Shown one piece after another: positions 26,901 through 38,819 of a stretch of DNA of 64,000 bases. Made by a program: the position numbers and the translations under genes. The DNA comes from Mycteria americana (Eukaryota > Chordata > Aves > Ciconiiformes > Ciconiidae), in NCBI RefSeq assembly GCF_035582795.1, contig NC_134368.1:28952501-29016500 (forward strand), in the 5' to 3' direction. Numbering within the stretch: position 1 is the first letter of the stretch; the number at the start of each line of letters is the position of its first letter. Below the pieces are notes generated by a model. That model saw only the letters and a program-made list of their open reading frames with translations. It had not been told where the DNA came from and made no database searches.

Positions 26901-28989
26901 AAATATGGACTTGTAATGTCTTACCTAAATAGTTTTATATGTTGCATTGCTTGGAATTTACTGTAAAGTCGTATTTTTCTTGTATATGCTACTGGACCTC
27001 TTGGGGGGGGTGGGGTGTGTCAAACCAAAGAAACTAAAACATTTGAGCTGTCACTATGACTAAGGACTTTGTATAAATTTAATTGAAAAAATGTATTTTT
27101 ATTTTAAATTGCTTGTGGTCATCATTGCCCTTAGTGGGCAGAGTATAACTTGCAACACCCATGTGTCCACTTCCTCTTTGGCAGTGGAAAAAGTTTCTTA
27201 CTACTGAAAAAAATTAGCTAGTTGTGGAGTAGTTTAATCTCTGGGTGAATCAGCAAAAAAAAAAAACCCTGAACTGTGCTATTCCAAAGGAAATATGTTG
27301 CAAGCTGAACACACAACTATTTCTTAGCAGTACTGCTTTTAGACCAAACTGTTTCCCTGATGTTGTGTTTCTTGTTACATTTTTGCTGTTGCTGTTTAAA
27401 TAGGATTTAAATTGTGGTAAAAGAATTAAAGGTAGGGATCTGAGCAGAGATGCTGTAAGAATTTGTGTGTACATACCTATATACGCACATATGTAACAGT
27501 TACTGTGAATCATAGCAGAAATCCTAGATAAAAAGGCAAGACTGTAATTTTTATGTACGTATTATACTCCCTAAGGGATATTTGTAGAATTGAGAAATGT
27601 GAATTAAGTCTTCTGTTTAGAGCTTTGTCTTCTGTATACAAAATATGAAAATGTCATGATTCCAATGCATCTTACAAAATCAGTAGAAAAACAACGCTTA
27701 GTATTTTGACAACTCAGTATTTAGCTTCATATATAGGAGATGTTCTAATGTGTTAAAATATATATGTTATTTTATTTTACAGGCTGAAAGCTTACAGAAA
27801 AAATGTTGTGGCAAAATGTGTAGGTATTTGGTTCATTTTTTGATGTTTCTGATGTGTGCAAACCCAAGAGCCTTGCTAATGTGATAGGCCTATCTTTTTC
27901 CTAGAAACCCAGCAAAGACACGTTCTGCTTGTGCTCCTAAGTGTCAATGGAATATTAACAGATACTTTCAAGCTTTTGTTTTAAAATTCAACTCATGTAA
28001 CCTCTAGTTGCAGCTTCCAGTAAGAGTGGATCGGAAAGAGTAATGGCTTTTTCAAAATTACACGCGTAGAGTGAACTCAACAGTGTGTCTGTGTTCACTC
28101 CTCTCTCCTCACCATTTTCTAATAGTTGTAGACATATAGTAAATGTGTGTGTGTGTATACACACACATATGTGTAACTTCATGTGTTTCCTAAATTGTTT
28201 TTTCCAGGTGATTTAAGAAACTAATATAAAGTGCTTCTTTAAAGACTGATTGTGATTAGACTTCTACTTGGGTTTTCAGTAATACATCATGACAAGGCCT
28301 GAAATATGCAATAGTTGACTATCAACAAGGCTGGACAAAGCTATAGAAAAAATGTGATGCCTCTTACTTGTCTTCAGCTTTCTGAAGCAAACATGTTGGA
28401 AAAAAAACAAGTGTCCCTTCTTACAACTATTATAGAATTCTTCTGCTAGGCATATATGTGGGATGCTGTTTGTTCAACATTGTATAAGGGTTCAGTTAAC
28501 TTATCTAGACGTAAGCACCTAGTGCTAGTCAAGATGCCCCAGTGTATCTGAACTGGCATCCTGCTGGTGTTCCAAGGGGATTTGGATATCCTACAGGTTG
28601 TGTCTAATGTCAGCCATGCTTATGTGAATGTATGGATTTAGGTAACTGAATTCAACCCTCAATGAACATGCATACTTGCTCCCTTGTTCTTTTTAACTAG
28701 TGGCCTTTTGGGATAACTATTTAGAGTATAAAATAATCTTTTGTCATAATATAACTAGCCTTTCTGATTATTTTTAAGCCCTTGAGTTTAGTGTTGCTGA
28801 AATGTACGGTAGTTGCATTTAAGCTTACTAAAATACTTTTCCTTTTCATAGTATGGGGGAGACATTACAAGAAGAATGAAGCTTTTAAAGAGGCAGGCAG
28901 AAGGGAAGAAGTTGATGAGAAAAATTGGCAATGTGGAAGTACCAAGAGATGCCTTTATTCGTGTTTTAAAGAGACAAACTGACAAATAG
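8780..28989 (+). CDS. GUF1: Mitochondrial translation factor GUF1 (LepA/EF4-type GTPase), 17 exons
   Basis: GUF1 is the mitochondrial counterpart of bacterial LepA/EF4, a ribosome-bound GTPase that supports faithful translation and is thought to back-translocate stalled ribosomes. Coding exons: 8780-8917, 9964-10075, 11648-11796, 12004-12084, 14087-14164, 14409-14492, 14984-15048, 16090-16293, 17910-18049, 19304-19427, 19805-19937, 21463-21606, 22609-22742, 24627-24728, 26720-26839, 27783-27819, 28852-28989. All frames join, giving 660 residues (human is about 669). Residues 1-46 are an Arg-rich, acid-poor presequence ending in ERLYSSRGK, fitting mitochondrial import. GTPase motifs: AHVDHGKST (66-74), RGIT (105-108), DTPGH (131-135), NKID (185-188), SAK (216-218). 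Domain II and the LepA-specific C-terminus follow. The start was chosen for its G at -3 and +4 and the presequence. Every donor is GT; the exon 4 donor (gtggag) is weak. Intact, no stops. Confidence 0.97.
16889..17453 (-). mobile_element. Solo LTR of an endogenous retrovirus (avian ERVL-like), antisense in GUF1 intron 8
   Basis: Read on the minus strand, the element starts TGTACTGGTTTTGGCTGGGA at 17453 and ends in CACA at 16889, so it has the TG...CA ends of an LTR. It is flanked by CTTTG (16884-16888) and CTGTG (17454-17458), an imperfect 5-base target-site duplication. An AATAAA signal lies on its minus strand near 17373, and a 13-base G run (C run in LTR sense) lies at 17046-17058. The sequence resembles LTRs widespread in bird genomes; assignment to ERVL is from memory of that family. 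No internal retroviral genes adjoin it, so it is a recombination-derived solo LTR. Confidence 0.78.
21670..21699 (+). repeat. 15-base tandem duplication in GUF1 intron 12
   Basis: Two adjacent copies of a GATACTAGATAGTA-type unit, differing only at the last base. A second short duplication of TTTGTAGAAAACTT lies in the same intron at about 22544-22572, near the exon 13 branch region. Confidence 0.8.
28148..28167. repeat. Perfect 20-base TG/CA palindrome in GUF1 intron 16
   Basis: TGTGTGTGTATACACACACA equals its own reverse complement. Alternating purine and pyrimidine makes it a candidate for Z-DNA or a small cruciform. It belongs to a longer TG/CA run (28144-28174). Confidence 0.85.
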
Positions 28990-29205
28990 ACATCAGTGAC
29001 ATGCAGCTGATTATTCTCTCAATTTTTTGTAGACAGCAGCAGGATGAGCTAATGTATAATTTATCACTGTGAGAGGGAATATATTTGACTTTAAATGGTG
29101 TAAATTAAATATATGTGGGAACATAAATTGAAAGGACTGTGTACTTAAAATGTACAGATACTTGTAGATTATTATGAAATTAAAGTTATTTAATTTGACT
29201 TAACT
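28990..29205 (+). terminator. GUF1: GUF1 3' UTR and likely polyadenylation region
   Basis: Downstream of the stop codon there are two ATTAAA signals, at 29104-29109 and 29179-29184. The second is followed by a T-rich stretch with repeated TTTCATTG (about 29215-29250), a plausible downstream element. I place the main cleavage site near 29200. A longer 3' UTR is possible. Confidence 0.5.
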
Positions 29206-30140
29206 GAATCTAAAAGTTTTCATTGTATTTCATTGCATTTCATTGTTTTAATACTCCTAACACTTAAATTTTAACATAATTATGTTTTATTTTTGCATTG
29301 TTCCTGTTCTCATACAAAGACTTGCAATGTGGCAAAAAGTTTATAAAACTAATTGAAAGGTATGTATAGACAAACAAGGCTTTTTTTTAAAAAAAAAGTT
29401 TGAACTGTTGCTACAAAAATATCAAGCTACTTCCTGTTTTATTTTCTAAAGTTGCTGTCGTCAGGAAGTCATGATGATGTTGGGAAAGAACATCAAGAAA
29501 AACTAATTATGACTTCTTTTAACATACCACACTATTTATTTTAAACTTGAACTGTGTTGGTTTACCATGAATACAGCCTAGCTATGCTAATCTCCAAAGA
29601 AATCGTAAGTTTGAATATATCCAAACACAAGATAATGTAACTATTCCACCAATAAGACCAATTCGGGCCTGAAAGAATTCCTTTGGCACAAAGGTTTGGC
29701 ATGAAGGCTTCATGTACTTGTTGAAGTTTTACTACTATTGTTCACATACTAAAGTTTGTCAGTGAGTTCTCACTTGAAAGCTGTAGTTAAGTGTGCTTAA
29801 TGTATATTGTTGCTTTTGGAAATGTAAACAAAGCAATCCTTAACACAAGTTAATGACCATGCTATATACTGTGTTCACAACTGCACACCCACCTCCAGAG
29901 GCTTTTAAGCTGCATTTATTTTATGCTACACATAACAGCATTCTCCTGAAGCACAGTCTTTTAAATGTTTTTCCCCCACTGTTGCATTACACTTCAAAAA
30001 TGCTAGCGCAAAAGTCGAGTCTTAAACCTGAAAGAAAGCCTGTTTTAAATCCGTGCTTGTTCAATCTACTGTTAAAAACTGAAACAGTGGGCCTGGCTTC
30101 CAACACTGCTCAGGGCAGACTCTTCCATCCTTTTGTAATT
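29206..30140. other. Intergenic spacer between GUF1 and the CR1 copy
   Basis: AT-rich; no coding segment or recognised repeat. It may include an extended GUF1 3' UTR. Confidence 0.5.
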
Positions 30141-30842
30141 TCATAGAATCATAGAACAGTCCAGGTTTGAAGGGACCTTGAAAGACCACCTCATCCACCC
30201 TTTATGGGAAAGGTGAGCCTAGATGAGATAATCTAGCACCCTGTCCAATTGCATCTTGAAAACCTCCAGCAGTAGGGACTCTACCCTAGCCCTGAGGAGG
30301 TTGTTCTAGTGAATGATTGTTGTACTATAAAAAAACCCCTATTTTTTTATGTTGCAATGAAACTTTCCCAGGTACCTGTTGCCCCTTGCTTTCTCCATGT
30401 GGGTCCCTGTAAAAGACAGCTTCTGTCCTCTTTGTAGTCACCCTTTAAATAGTGGAATACTGTGATAAGGTCACCCCTGACCCTTCTCCAGGGAGAACAG
30501 ACCTAACTCCTCCTACAGCAGGTTCTCCAGCTCTTTGATCCATCTTTGCAGCTCTCCTTTGGACACTTCCTGGTCTGTCCATATCTTTCTTGACTTGTGG
30601 GGACCAGAACTGGACACAGTACTCCCAGTGCAGCCTGACAAACACCAAGTAGAGTGGGATGATCACATCTCTCTCCCTGCTAGTAATGCCCCGGTGGATG
30701 CAGCCCAGGATCCAATGTGCCTGTGTTGCAGCAGCAGCACACTACTGACTCGTTCAGCTTGCTGTCCACCAGGTCCCTTTCAGCAAGGCTGCTTCCCAGG
30801 TGCACAGCCTGGGCTCTTTGGTTATTCCAGCCCAGGGATTTA
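30141..30842 (-). mobile_element. 5'-truncated CR1 LINE (3' part of ORF2 plus 3' UTR)
   Basis: The plus strand begins with TCATAGAATCATAGAAC, the reverse complement of the short ATTCTATGA repeats that end avian CR1. CR1 sense is therefore the minus strand, with its 3' end at 30141. On that strand 30445-30666 reads like the end of the CR1 reverse transcriptase, including WEYCVQFWSPQ and KKDM followed by VQRRA, but with frame breaks. The match fades at about 30842, giving a typical 5' truncation. It is dead. It separates the convergent 3' ends of GUF1 and GNPDA2. Confidence 0.9.
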
Positions 30843-30985
30843 GGCCAAGTGCCTGTTAGTGCAGCCACTGGGCCTATTTGGCCAGTATTCTCAACTGTAA
30901 AACAGGATTAATGTGATTTGTAATAAAGGCTACCTGCCTATCATCTATCCAGGTGAAAAGTTAAATTGTTGGAGTTATGCTTTGT

Positions 30986-30989
<4 letters not shown>

Positions 30990-31018
<29 letters not shown>
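30990..31018 (+). repeat. 29-base poly(T) run
   Basis: An uninterrupted run of 29 T, so poly(A) in the orientation of GNPDA2. It lies about 1.1 kb beyond the GNPDA2 stop codon and may fall in or just past its 3' UTR. Confidence 0.95.
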
Positions 31019-31023
<5 letters not shown>

Positions 31024-31559
31024 GAGACATGTTTCCCCCCCAAGTCTAAATCAATAAACTCAACTTCTTCCTTAGGTGGAAGAAGGCACAAAATTCCAAA
31101 CCTCTCCATGAAACCCTGGAACATTTATTCATGTCAGGATTTGTCTTAGGAAGAAAGCAATTTTGAAATTACAGATTTATATTTAAGTTTTACTTATAGT
31201 CAGAGTAGGAAATAACATTCCTTGTAACAGCTCAATATTTATAATGATACAATGAGAGGTAACTATTGCAAAGTGATTAACAGTTGACTTCAAATGTCTG
31301 CAAGTATAATACACCATCATTATATTCTTGTAAATTAACCTCTTTTCAGGCATTTAGTAGTATCATCAGTGGTACAATTAAACAGTTAGCTCCAGAAAGG
31401 AACATTTAGATTTTTTCTTATGTATAAAGCTCAATTACTAAAAATATAAAAATCCTAAAGTAATTTGAAATACATGAGAGGAAAAAGTGCTATGACAGAA
31501 GTTTAATATTTTTATCTGTGGAGTAAGTTACAACTTTCAAGAATTTGGTGCATTTTTAG

Positions 31560-32157
31560 GCACTGTTTTTGTATTTTTATTTGCCTGAATTGTACAGCAG
31601 GACTTGAGATGCCCAAAAACTGTTTAAGATAAATTTAAGGCAACCAAGTGCAAAAGCTCAGTGTACATTAGATATATGTAAACAGAACTTTTCATAGTAG
31701 AAATTGTACAACTATTACAAGTCCATAGTATTGACAAAGGCCAAAACCATTCTGCCTAGAGACACAAATGCAAAATGTAGTTACACTAGTCAAGCCAAAA
31801 ATTACAAATTCCTGGAAATAAAATACCATTTTCTCTAATACAAGGCAGATGCATTACATTGCTGTGCTAGAATAAGTGCTCTGCTTTTCCCCCCTACATA
31901 ACATGCAGTCTCCCACAGGTTTGTTCTGTTCCATTTAGTTATGTACCAGCGAACAACAGAGCTCCAACTGTTAAAGCAAAATGCACAACACGGCAAACAG
32001 ATGGAATGTGAATGTACAGATATTGGACCTTTTAAAAAATACAGTACCTAGGATTCCCCATTTTAAACAGTTTTCAGCATATTGCATAGCAGTGAACTCA
32101 TCTGCTACCTAAAACTGTTGCTGTTGACCCACATGGAGTTCCTCTTCAATTCTTCTT
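31560..32157 (-). terminator. GNPDA2: GNPDA2 3' UTR with candidate polyadenylation signal
   Basis: Going downstream on the minus strand from the TGA, the first AATAAA is at 31581-31576. An ATTAAA at 31507-31502 and another AATAAA at 31129-31124 follow. Which one is used cannot be told from sequence, so the 3' end given here is the shortest candidate. Confidence 0.4.
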
Positions 32158-35100
32158 TCAGTTTTCTTTCATACTGTACAGTGGGTCCACAAGCTTATTG
32201 TGCACATGCATTAAACCTTGGGGGGAAAGCAACAATGCCAGCTTTACATTAGTTATACTTTTTCAACACATCTTTCTAGCCACATTTTTATTTGGAGTTT
32301 GCTTCAAAGTATACATTTTAAATAGTTCACTGAAGAAAATAACAACAACTAAAGTAGTTTAAAATCAGAAGTTAAAGACAGCATATATATTCCTGTATCT
32401 CTTGAATACTATTGACATCTGCAGTATAAAGTGAGCATGGATGAGAAAGCTCTCTGATAATACACCTGTCAAAAAGTAGATCTGGAATACTTCCAAATGA
32501 ATTGAATACATGAGATCTGCCCATCTTTCCTTTATATTAAAAGCTGCATAACAGCAACATAAGATTCCCTCATACCACAATTTGTCATAAAAATCAGATG
32601 TACACATACTGATACTTACAGCTTGAATTGCAATGTTCCAGCATTGTGGTATTACTGTCTTTGTAATTAATAGTGTACTTGTGGTCCTAGACAGGCAAAA
32701 CCAAACTAAAAGTATGCAGACTGTTAATGCAGATTCAAAACTTAAGTAGTTTAACTGTTTTCTATTCTAGCTGGGCTTTTTCTGGTCATATACAAGTCAT
32801 CCATAGCTGTGATTAGGGGAGTATTTTTTTTTTTCCTATTCAGATACTTTAATTTTGGAAAGTGCTGAAAAGAGCAATAATAATAATAATTTAAAAAAAG
32901 GTGCTGTTTGCTTTATTTTGTTACAACTTAGTAAAAATGTTACCTACATCTAGGTATGTATCACATTCAGTCACTGGTATGTTTTTAACCTCATTTCACC
33001 TTAAGGACTAATAACAGTAACTGATCAATGTTCACAATCTGCGAAGTAAAAGTCCATTTTAGCACCAAACTAAAGATTAACTTCTAAAATTACAAATTTA
33101 AGTAATATGCAACATTAAAAGTAGAGAATTTTTCTTAGAAGTCATTAAAGAAGTCTGACAGTAGTGCACATTTTAGTGATTATCTATGGCAAAGAATATC
33201 CAAATACCTTTGCTACATGATGCATCTGGTGGCAAACTTAGTGTCACTGCAGCAACATGAAATTTGAATAAGTATACAATCTCAGGTCATTACTGTAGGT
33301 GACCACAACAAAAGGCATTTTATGCAGCTTCTATTTCTAATTAGTGTGTGATTATTTAATACAAAATGCAGATGTTAACTATTTCCTTCTCCAATTAGTG
33401 ACACATTCAGCCACACTATACAGCCAACATACCTGTAACTGACTCAAGAATCCAGCTCATTTTGTCTCTAGAGGTAATGACTTAGCTTCAGATATTTGTG
33501 CAAAAAAAAAAAAACCACCACCTTAGAAGGCAACATAACTAAAGAAAACAGTTTCTTAGATTTCATGAAGGATAACTAGTGGGTTGATGTACATTGAAAA
33601 GATCAAGTCAGTAATATTTTTCAGGAGTTTAACAGTAAGTGAGAAAATACTAAGTATACATTTGATACAAAAGCCATTTGTACTGAAAGAGTAACAGCTG
33701 CACACACTACTCAAACTAGAACGATGTTTTCAACTTTAAATCATTCCACTTCCTACCAGTGTTTTTCTCTTCTAAAAAAGGGAAATGAAAAGGAGATAAT
33801 TACCCACTTCCTAGAGGCATGAAAAATGCTTACAAAGTATTGCCTCTGCCATATTTCATGAAGGATATTTAAATCCTGTGAAATTGTTTCAGGAAAAACA
33901 GTTAGAAACAAAAGCTTTTTTTAAAGATATGCAGAGTCCTTACTTGATAGATGCCAGAACAATTATTTCAAAGGAAAGTCTCACTGTATATTCAAGTATG
34001 CTTTCAATAAACAGATTTCTGCATACAGTTTTAAGAAGAGCATGCACAAGTATGGAAAACCATCCTGAATTAACTTATCTGCAGACTAATTAGTAAATTC
34101 AAAATTCATTTTCTGCTTCATTCTGCAAGAAAGTTACCTTTCCCTTTTCCAATAAGAACATTTAAGTACACTTGTTAATTTTAGCCTCTAATAGGTTCTC
34201 AGAAAGTTAGAAAAAAGTGAAAGGGAGTAAGAGTTATTCTAGTTACCAGCCAGTGTGTTACCTAATTATCAAAAAGATTTGAAGTTTCATATAGTACCTT
34301 GAGATTTTTTAAATGGTGAAAAATCATGGTAAATAGCTGCCACAATTAGCAGTCATTAAGAACTACCTAGCTTCCTAAAAAGTCTACCCTGAAGATAAAG
34401 ATTCAACAATAATTCCAGATTTGACCCACATTGATTTCTCCTCCATCTTAAATGGGGAAAATCTCACTGATTGGAGAATAGGTAAAATTAAGCAAGTTTA
34501 AAGTAAACAATCTTTTTAAGAATTCTATTGCTCTGTATTACAGGGTAATTAAATACAGTGTGACACAACAGCACACATTCATCTACTGTAGCCCTTGATT
34601 TTTTAAAGCAGTGTTCAGTGTCATTCACACCTAGTAATTCTACATTAGTTTTATATCTTTCCCAAGCAAAGCTTTACAAGATAATGTTTAAAATTTATCC
34701 AAGCTGCTAAAGAAGTTTGTCTTTGAAAACAAGAAGTACTATCTAGCAGTGTGATACAGGTAAAGACTAACACACACAATACATAGCAAAGAACAGCATA
34801 CTGAAAAAATCCAAAGTTCACAAGTTTGCCACAAATGATATCAGGATAAAAATCACATTAATGCCAGAATTGCAATTGAATACATATATGGACACTGCTG
34901 ATATAATGCTCTAAAAAATAATTTCATAAATTACAATCTTGGTCTCGGATGCCTCAACTACTACAAGTATCCATGCTAGTGAGAAAGATAAGTGATTTAC
35001 ACAACTGCATTTGCTGTGCTAATATAGTTAGGAGAAAACTCCTTTTCTCCACTTCTACAGTCTCAGTGGAACAGAATTCACATCTAGGAACTTTGATGAC

Positions 35101-37665
35101 TATCAAAAAATCCCAGCTTTAAGCTTGCCTCAATATACCTACTACCAATATGAAAAGCACAGTAAAAGGCTGCAATGTATTAAAAGTCAGTATAGATTGT
35201 TATGCTAATTGCACTGTATGAAAAATCTCCTCAGGTGGCTTCAAAGTCTGTATCACGCATTTCAAGTTTACTAGACAGCACATTACAGCACATAGCAAAA
35301 GCGGCATGAAAATGTATCAGGATTAATAAATGTATCAAGTTTTCTTTAAGTGAAACTTTCCAGTATATTTGAGATCAGTATTCTGGAACCAGACTGCTGC
35401 TGTTTTACATACAGTTGAAGATTACTAAACTATAATTTCAAACTGGAAGCAAAGGAAATATTTTTGCAAAGTAGGGAATGTAAGGAACACAAGTTATGCC
35501 TCCTAGCACTTTTCCGTTCACAAGAAATAAGTTAACATTTAGTATTTTGAATATATAACATTATACATTAGCTACTGTAAAGTATTGGAAGGCTCAGACT
35601 TAAATCAATATAATTTAAAATTTGTTTTTTTTTAAATACATGTAACCTCTGATTCAGTGCTCACCTTTAAAGTACTTCACAGTCTTAACTCTTAGTTCTA
35701 AAGTAGCATCTTCATCACACACGAAGATAGTACGAGGGTGTTGCTGGAAAGCAGAAACTGTCCACATATGATTGACTCCTTCTTCAATTGCTTTGTACAA
35801 TGCAAAAGCCTTATGTGCACCTGTTATAAGAATCATCACCTGCAAAACAAAGGTCTCTTTACTTTCAATCCCAGTATCGATACCAACTAGTCTTGAAAAC
35901 AGACACATGCAACTAGAACTAAACGAGTTCTTACTTCTCTAGCATCCATCACTGTACCCACACCAACTGTTAGCGCCATAGTTGGTACTTTAGATAAGTC
36001 TCCATCAAAGTATTTAGCATTTGCCAAAATGGTGTCCATTGCTAAAGTCTTTAGTCTTGTTCTTGAAGACAAACTTGATCCGGGTTCATTGAATGCAATG
36101 TGGCCATCTGGACCAATGCCTTTTCAAAGTTAAAAAAAAGTAAATCATTCCAGACCTGCGGGTCAACAAATATCCTCAAACATTGTAAATGAATAAAAAA
36201 GTTTTAGGACTCATTCTTTCCTTTTGGTTCACTGTTTTCAATAAAAAGCATTCAAAACTTACTTGAAATTAAGTTATTAGAAACTTGGACACCAACCATT
36301 CTGTCTTGGTATTCATACTGACTCTTTGTGAGTCACAGAATTTTCTTACACATAACTGAAAAAAGTGGATTCAGCTAAGTTACAAAAATAGCTATTAAAG
36401 AGTCAGTGTATTTGTTGGAATCAGCCAACCATAGAACATTTCCTCATACCTCCAACAAACAGATCAATTCCCCCTGCTTCTTCAATTTTCTTTTCAAATG
36501 CATCACATTCTGCCTGTAAGTCTGGAGCATTCCCATCAAGGATATGAGCATTATTTGGATCTATGTCAATATGTTTAAAGAAGTTATTCCACATATAGGA
36601 ATGATAGCTCTCTGGATGACTTCTGGGAAGCCCTGAAATCATTTAGAGCGAAATTAACATATTACAAGATTTAATCAAACAGCCTTAATTCTAGTCTATG
36701 TGTAACCAATGTAAGGCATGCAAGACAAACCTAAGTAAGAAGTCAGATAAATCGATATTTGAAATTATACTGAGAAGAAAGATTTCCTGTTGGCATGCAC
36801 AAGGCAAACGGTTTACATTTCCTTCACATACATTCTATGGGAGGGTAAAGTCTTTAAAAGAAATGCAGTCACAATACTATGTGACAACATACTTTCTACA
36901 GAAGTGTTGTAAAGTAATTTACAAGCACTGAATTTAGCCCAGGATCCACCTGGACTAGCTTATTATTTGCATTTTTGTGGATAAAGGAACAGAGAAAAGT
37001 GCTTAAGATTACCCGATTTACATAAGTAACTTAGAAGTACAAACATATAGACTGATCTTGTACTTTGTCAAGTATTGAACAGTTTTAATAAAGGAAAAAA
37101 TTATCAGTATAGCATGTTCTCAAACAAATAGCACATCTTACCTACATATTCATCCATGTTGAAAGTCTTTACATATTTGAAAGAGAGATCTCCATTCCTG
37201 TGATATTCTATCAGCTTTTTGTAGCATCCCAAAGGTGTACTCCCTGTTAAATAAAGTTTTTCTACTGTTCTATATATCTGCACAACATTTTCAGTGTATT
37301 TAAATCTCTTCATAGTCAGATTTTGCTACAATGCTTTTCAACGTAAAAGAAATGTTATTTCTCATTTACTATTTCTCAAACTTTATCACAACTGTTTACA
37401 CAAATCAAATCCCTATTTAAATAGAAATATGTTGGAGCATTACCAAAAAGATATTTATGTTCTTTTAAATACTGTATGTTAGCAATGATACAAACATAGT
37501 TCTAGGTTTAGTCATTTACATAGGCTTTGAATAAAACTTGCCTGTTGGTAGACCAAGCGTGAAATACCTTCCTTGACTTGGCTTGAATTGGATAATACGA
37601 TTACAGATGTATTTTGCTGCCCATTCACTAGCCTGATCATAATCTTCAAGAATTACTAGCCTCAT
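32158..37665 (-). CDS. GNPDA2: Glucosamine-6-phosphate deaminase 2, six coding exons
   Basis: GNPDA2 is a cytosolic enzyme converting glucosamine-6-phosphate and water to fructose-6-phosphate and ammonia, feeding amino-sugar carbon back to glycolysis. Coding exons in transcript order: 37665-37542, 37243-37142, 36632-36450, 36119-35935, 35839-35665, 32216-32158. All joins keep frame and give 275 residues starting [10 protein letters not shown] and ending PLYSMKEN; human is 276. NagB-family residues are present: phosphate-binding TGSTPLG (41-47), catalytic Asp72 in NMDEYVG, and Asp141, His143 and Glu148 in [12 protein letters not shown]. The start has A at -3, and its exon begins at 37705 after a good acceptor, so the leader is spliced. 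The first coding exon ends at a GC donor. GNPDA1 is the alternative paralogue, but the sequence and the GUF1 neighbour favour GNPDA2. Intact, no stops. Confidence 0.97.
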
Positions 37666-37705
37666 TATGGCCGTGAGGAACTTGTGTGACAGAATAAACT
37701 TAAGC
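37666..37705 (-). other. GNPDA2: GNPDA2 5' UTR portion of the start-codon exon
   Basis: The acceptor TTTTCTCCAG ends at 37706 on the minus strand, leaving 40 noncoding bases before the ATG at 37665. This implies an upstream noncoding exon in the CpG island. Two candidate donors are seen: AAAG|GTGAGT (exon end 38848, near-perfect consensus) and GGGG|GTGAGC (exon end about 39307). Both may be used. Confidence 0.7.
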
Positions 37706-38819
37706 CTGGAGAAAATATCAAAATTTTAAAAATAAGCACCATATGAATAGTTGTAAAACTCTTAGATTACAGAAGAGATAAAAAATGACTTTTTATACTG
37801 ATGATGTATAGTGCTAAGTAAAGTAGATTTTACTTGCATAAGCATATTACACTTGCAGTCGTAGTTCAAGCTGGACTGTTGGACAATCAAAAGAAAAGCT
37901 ACAGAACCCAAGTGATAGACTACATCAAAATATTTATTAAAATTCACAGACTAATTTAAAGTAACTTGTAGGAAAAAGCTAAAACAAAATGAGAACAAGC
38001 TATTTTGAACTTCAATCTTTTAATTAGTTGTTACTGTTAGAAAAGAAGAAATACTCTGCTTGAAATAAAAGCACACCAATAAGTGAATAAACATTGATAT
38101 TAACTCCTGTTTCTTATGACCAGATGAATGCCTAAAATTTCAAAAACAAGGCCCAGAATAACCCCATGCTTCTATCTTCAAAATAGATAATTGGAAGTAA
38201 ATGGTTAAAACTCCTTTCACTCCCATTCTAACTCCATAACAATGCTTCAGTAAACTTATTAATCTGCAAAAAAATGTTAAAGCATTAGATATATTTGAAA
38301 TCTTTACAATTCACAGGAAAAAATACCTACGAGGTCACATTTTTTCTTTTTAACATAACTTTAACGGAAAGTCAGTCATTCTTTATAGGCTCTGCTTTTG
38401 AGTACAACTATATCAACCATTAAGATTAATACCTAGAAAACAAGCTTGGCTGTCAAAAGTACATGGGCATCTCCTGCATTTAAGCAAAACTCATTTTTCC
38501 ATGAGTTTCTGCTTAACGAGTCAGGTAATTATCAGAAAGACTGAGCTTCTTTAGCCAGTTTGCAATGTATTACTCTTCTCTTCCCAGGCCTGAGTCTGCT
38601 TGGCATTAGCCAGAAAACAACATAGCTGTCAGAAGCCTAAGGCCAATTAAGTGCCAAACCACCAGTAGCACGCACTACTCTTGGTTGAGAGACCAGTTTT
38701 AGAAAAAAATACGAATTAAACTACAGTAGTCCATAAGAGGGTAACATCTGTTTTTCACACTAAACAAGGAAGGAAATGAGCACCACCTTTTGCTGACTGC
38801 GCTGCTTCCTCTTCCCGGA

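Noticed and set aside
27820-27823. GTATTT donor at 27824 as the main exon 16 boundary
   Set aside because: It would break the conserved C-terminal frame, whereas GTAGGT at 27820 keeps the YGGD join expected for GUF1. It is kept only as a possible alternative.
30445-30666. Minus-strand 73-codon frame as a host gene
   Set aside because: It is the tail of the CR1 reverse transcriptase with frame breaks.
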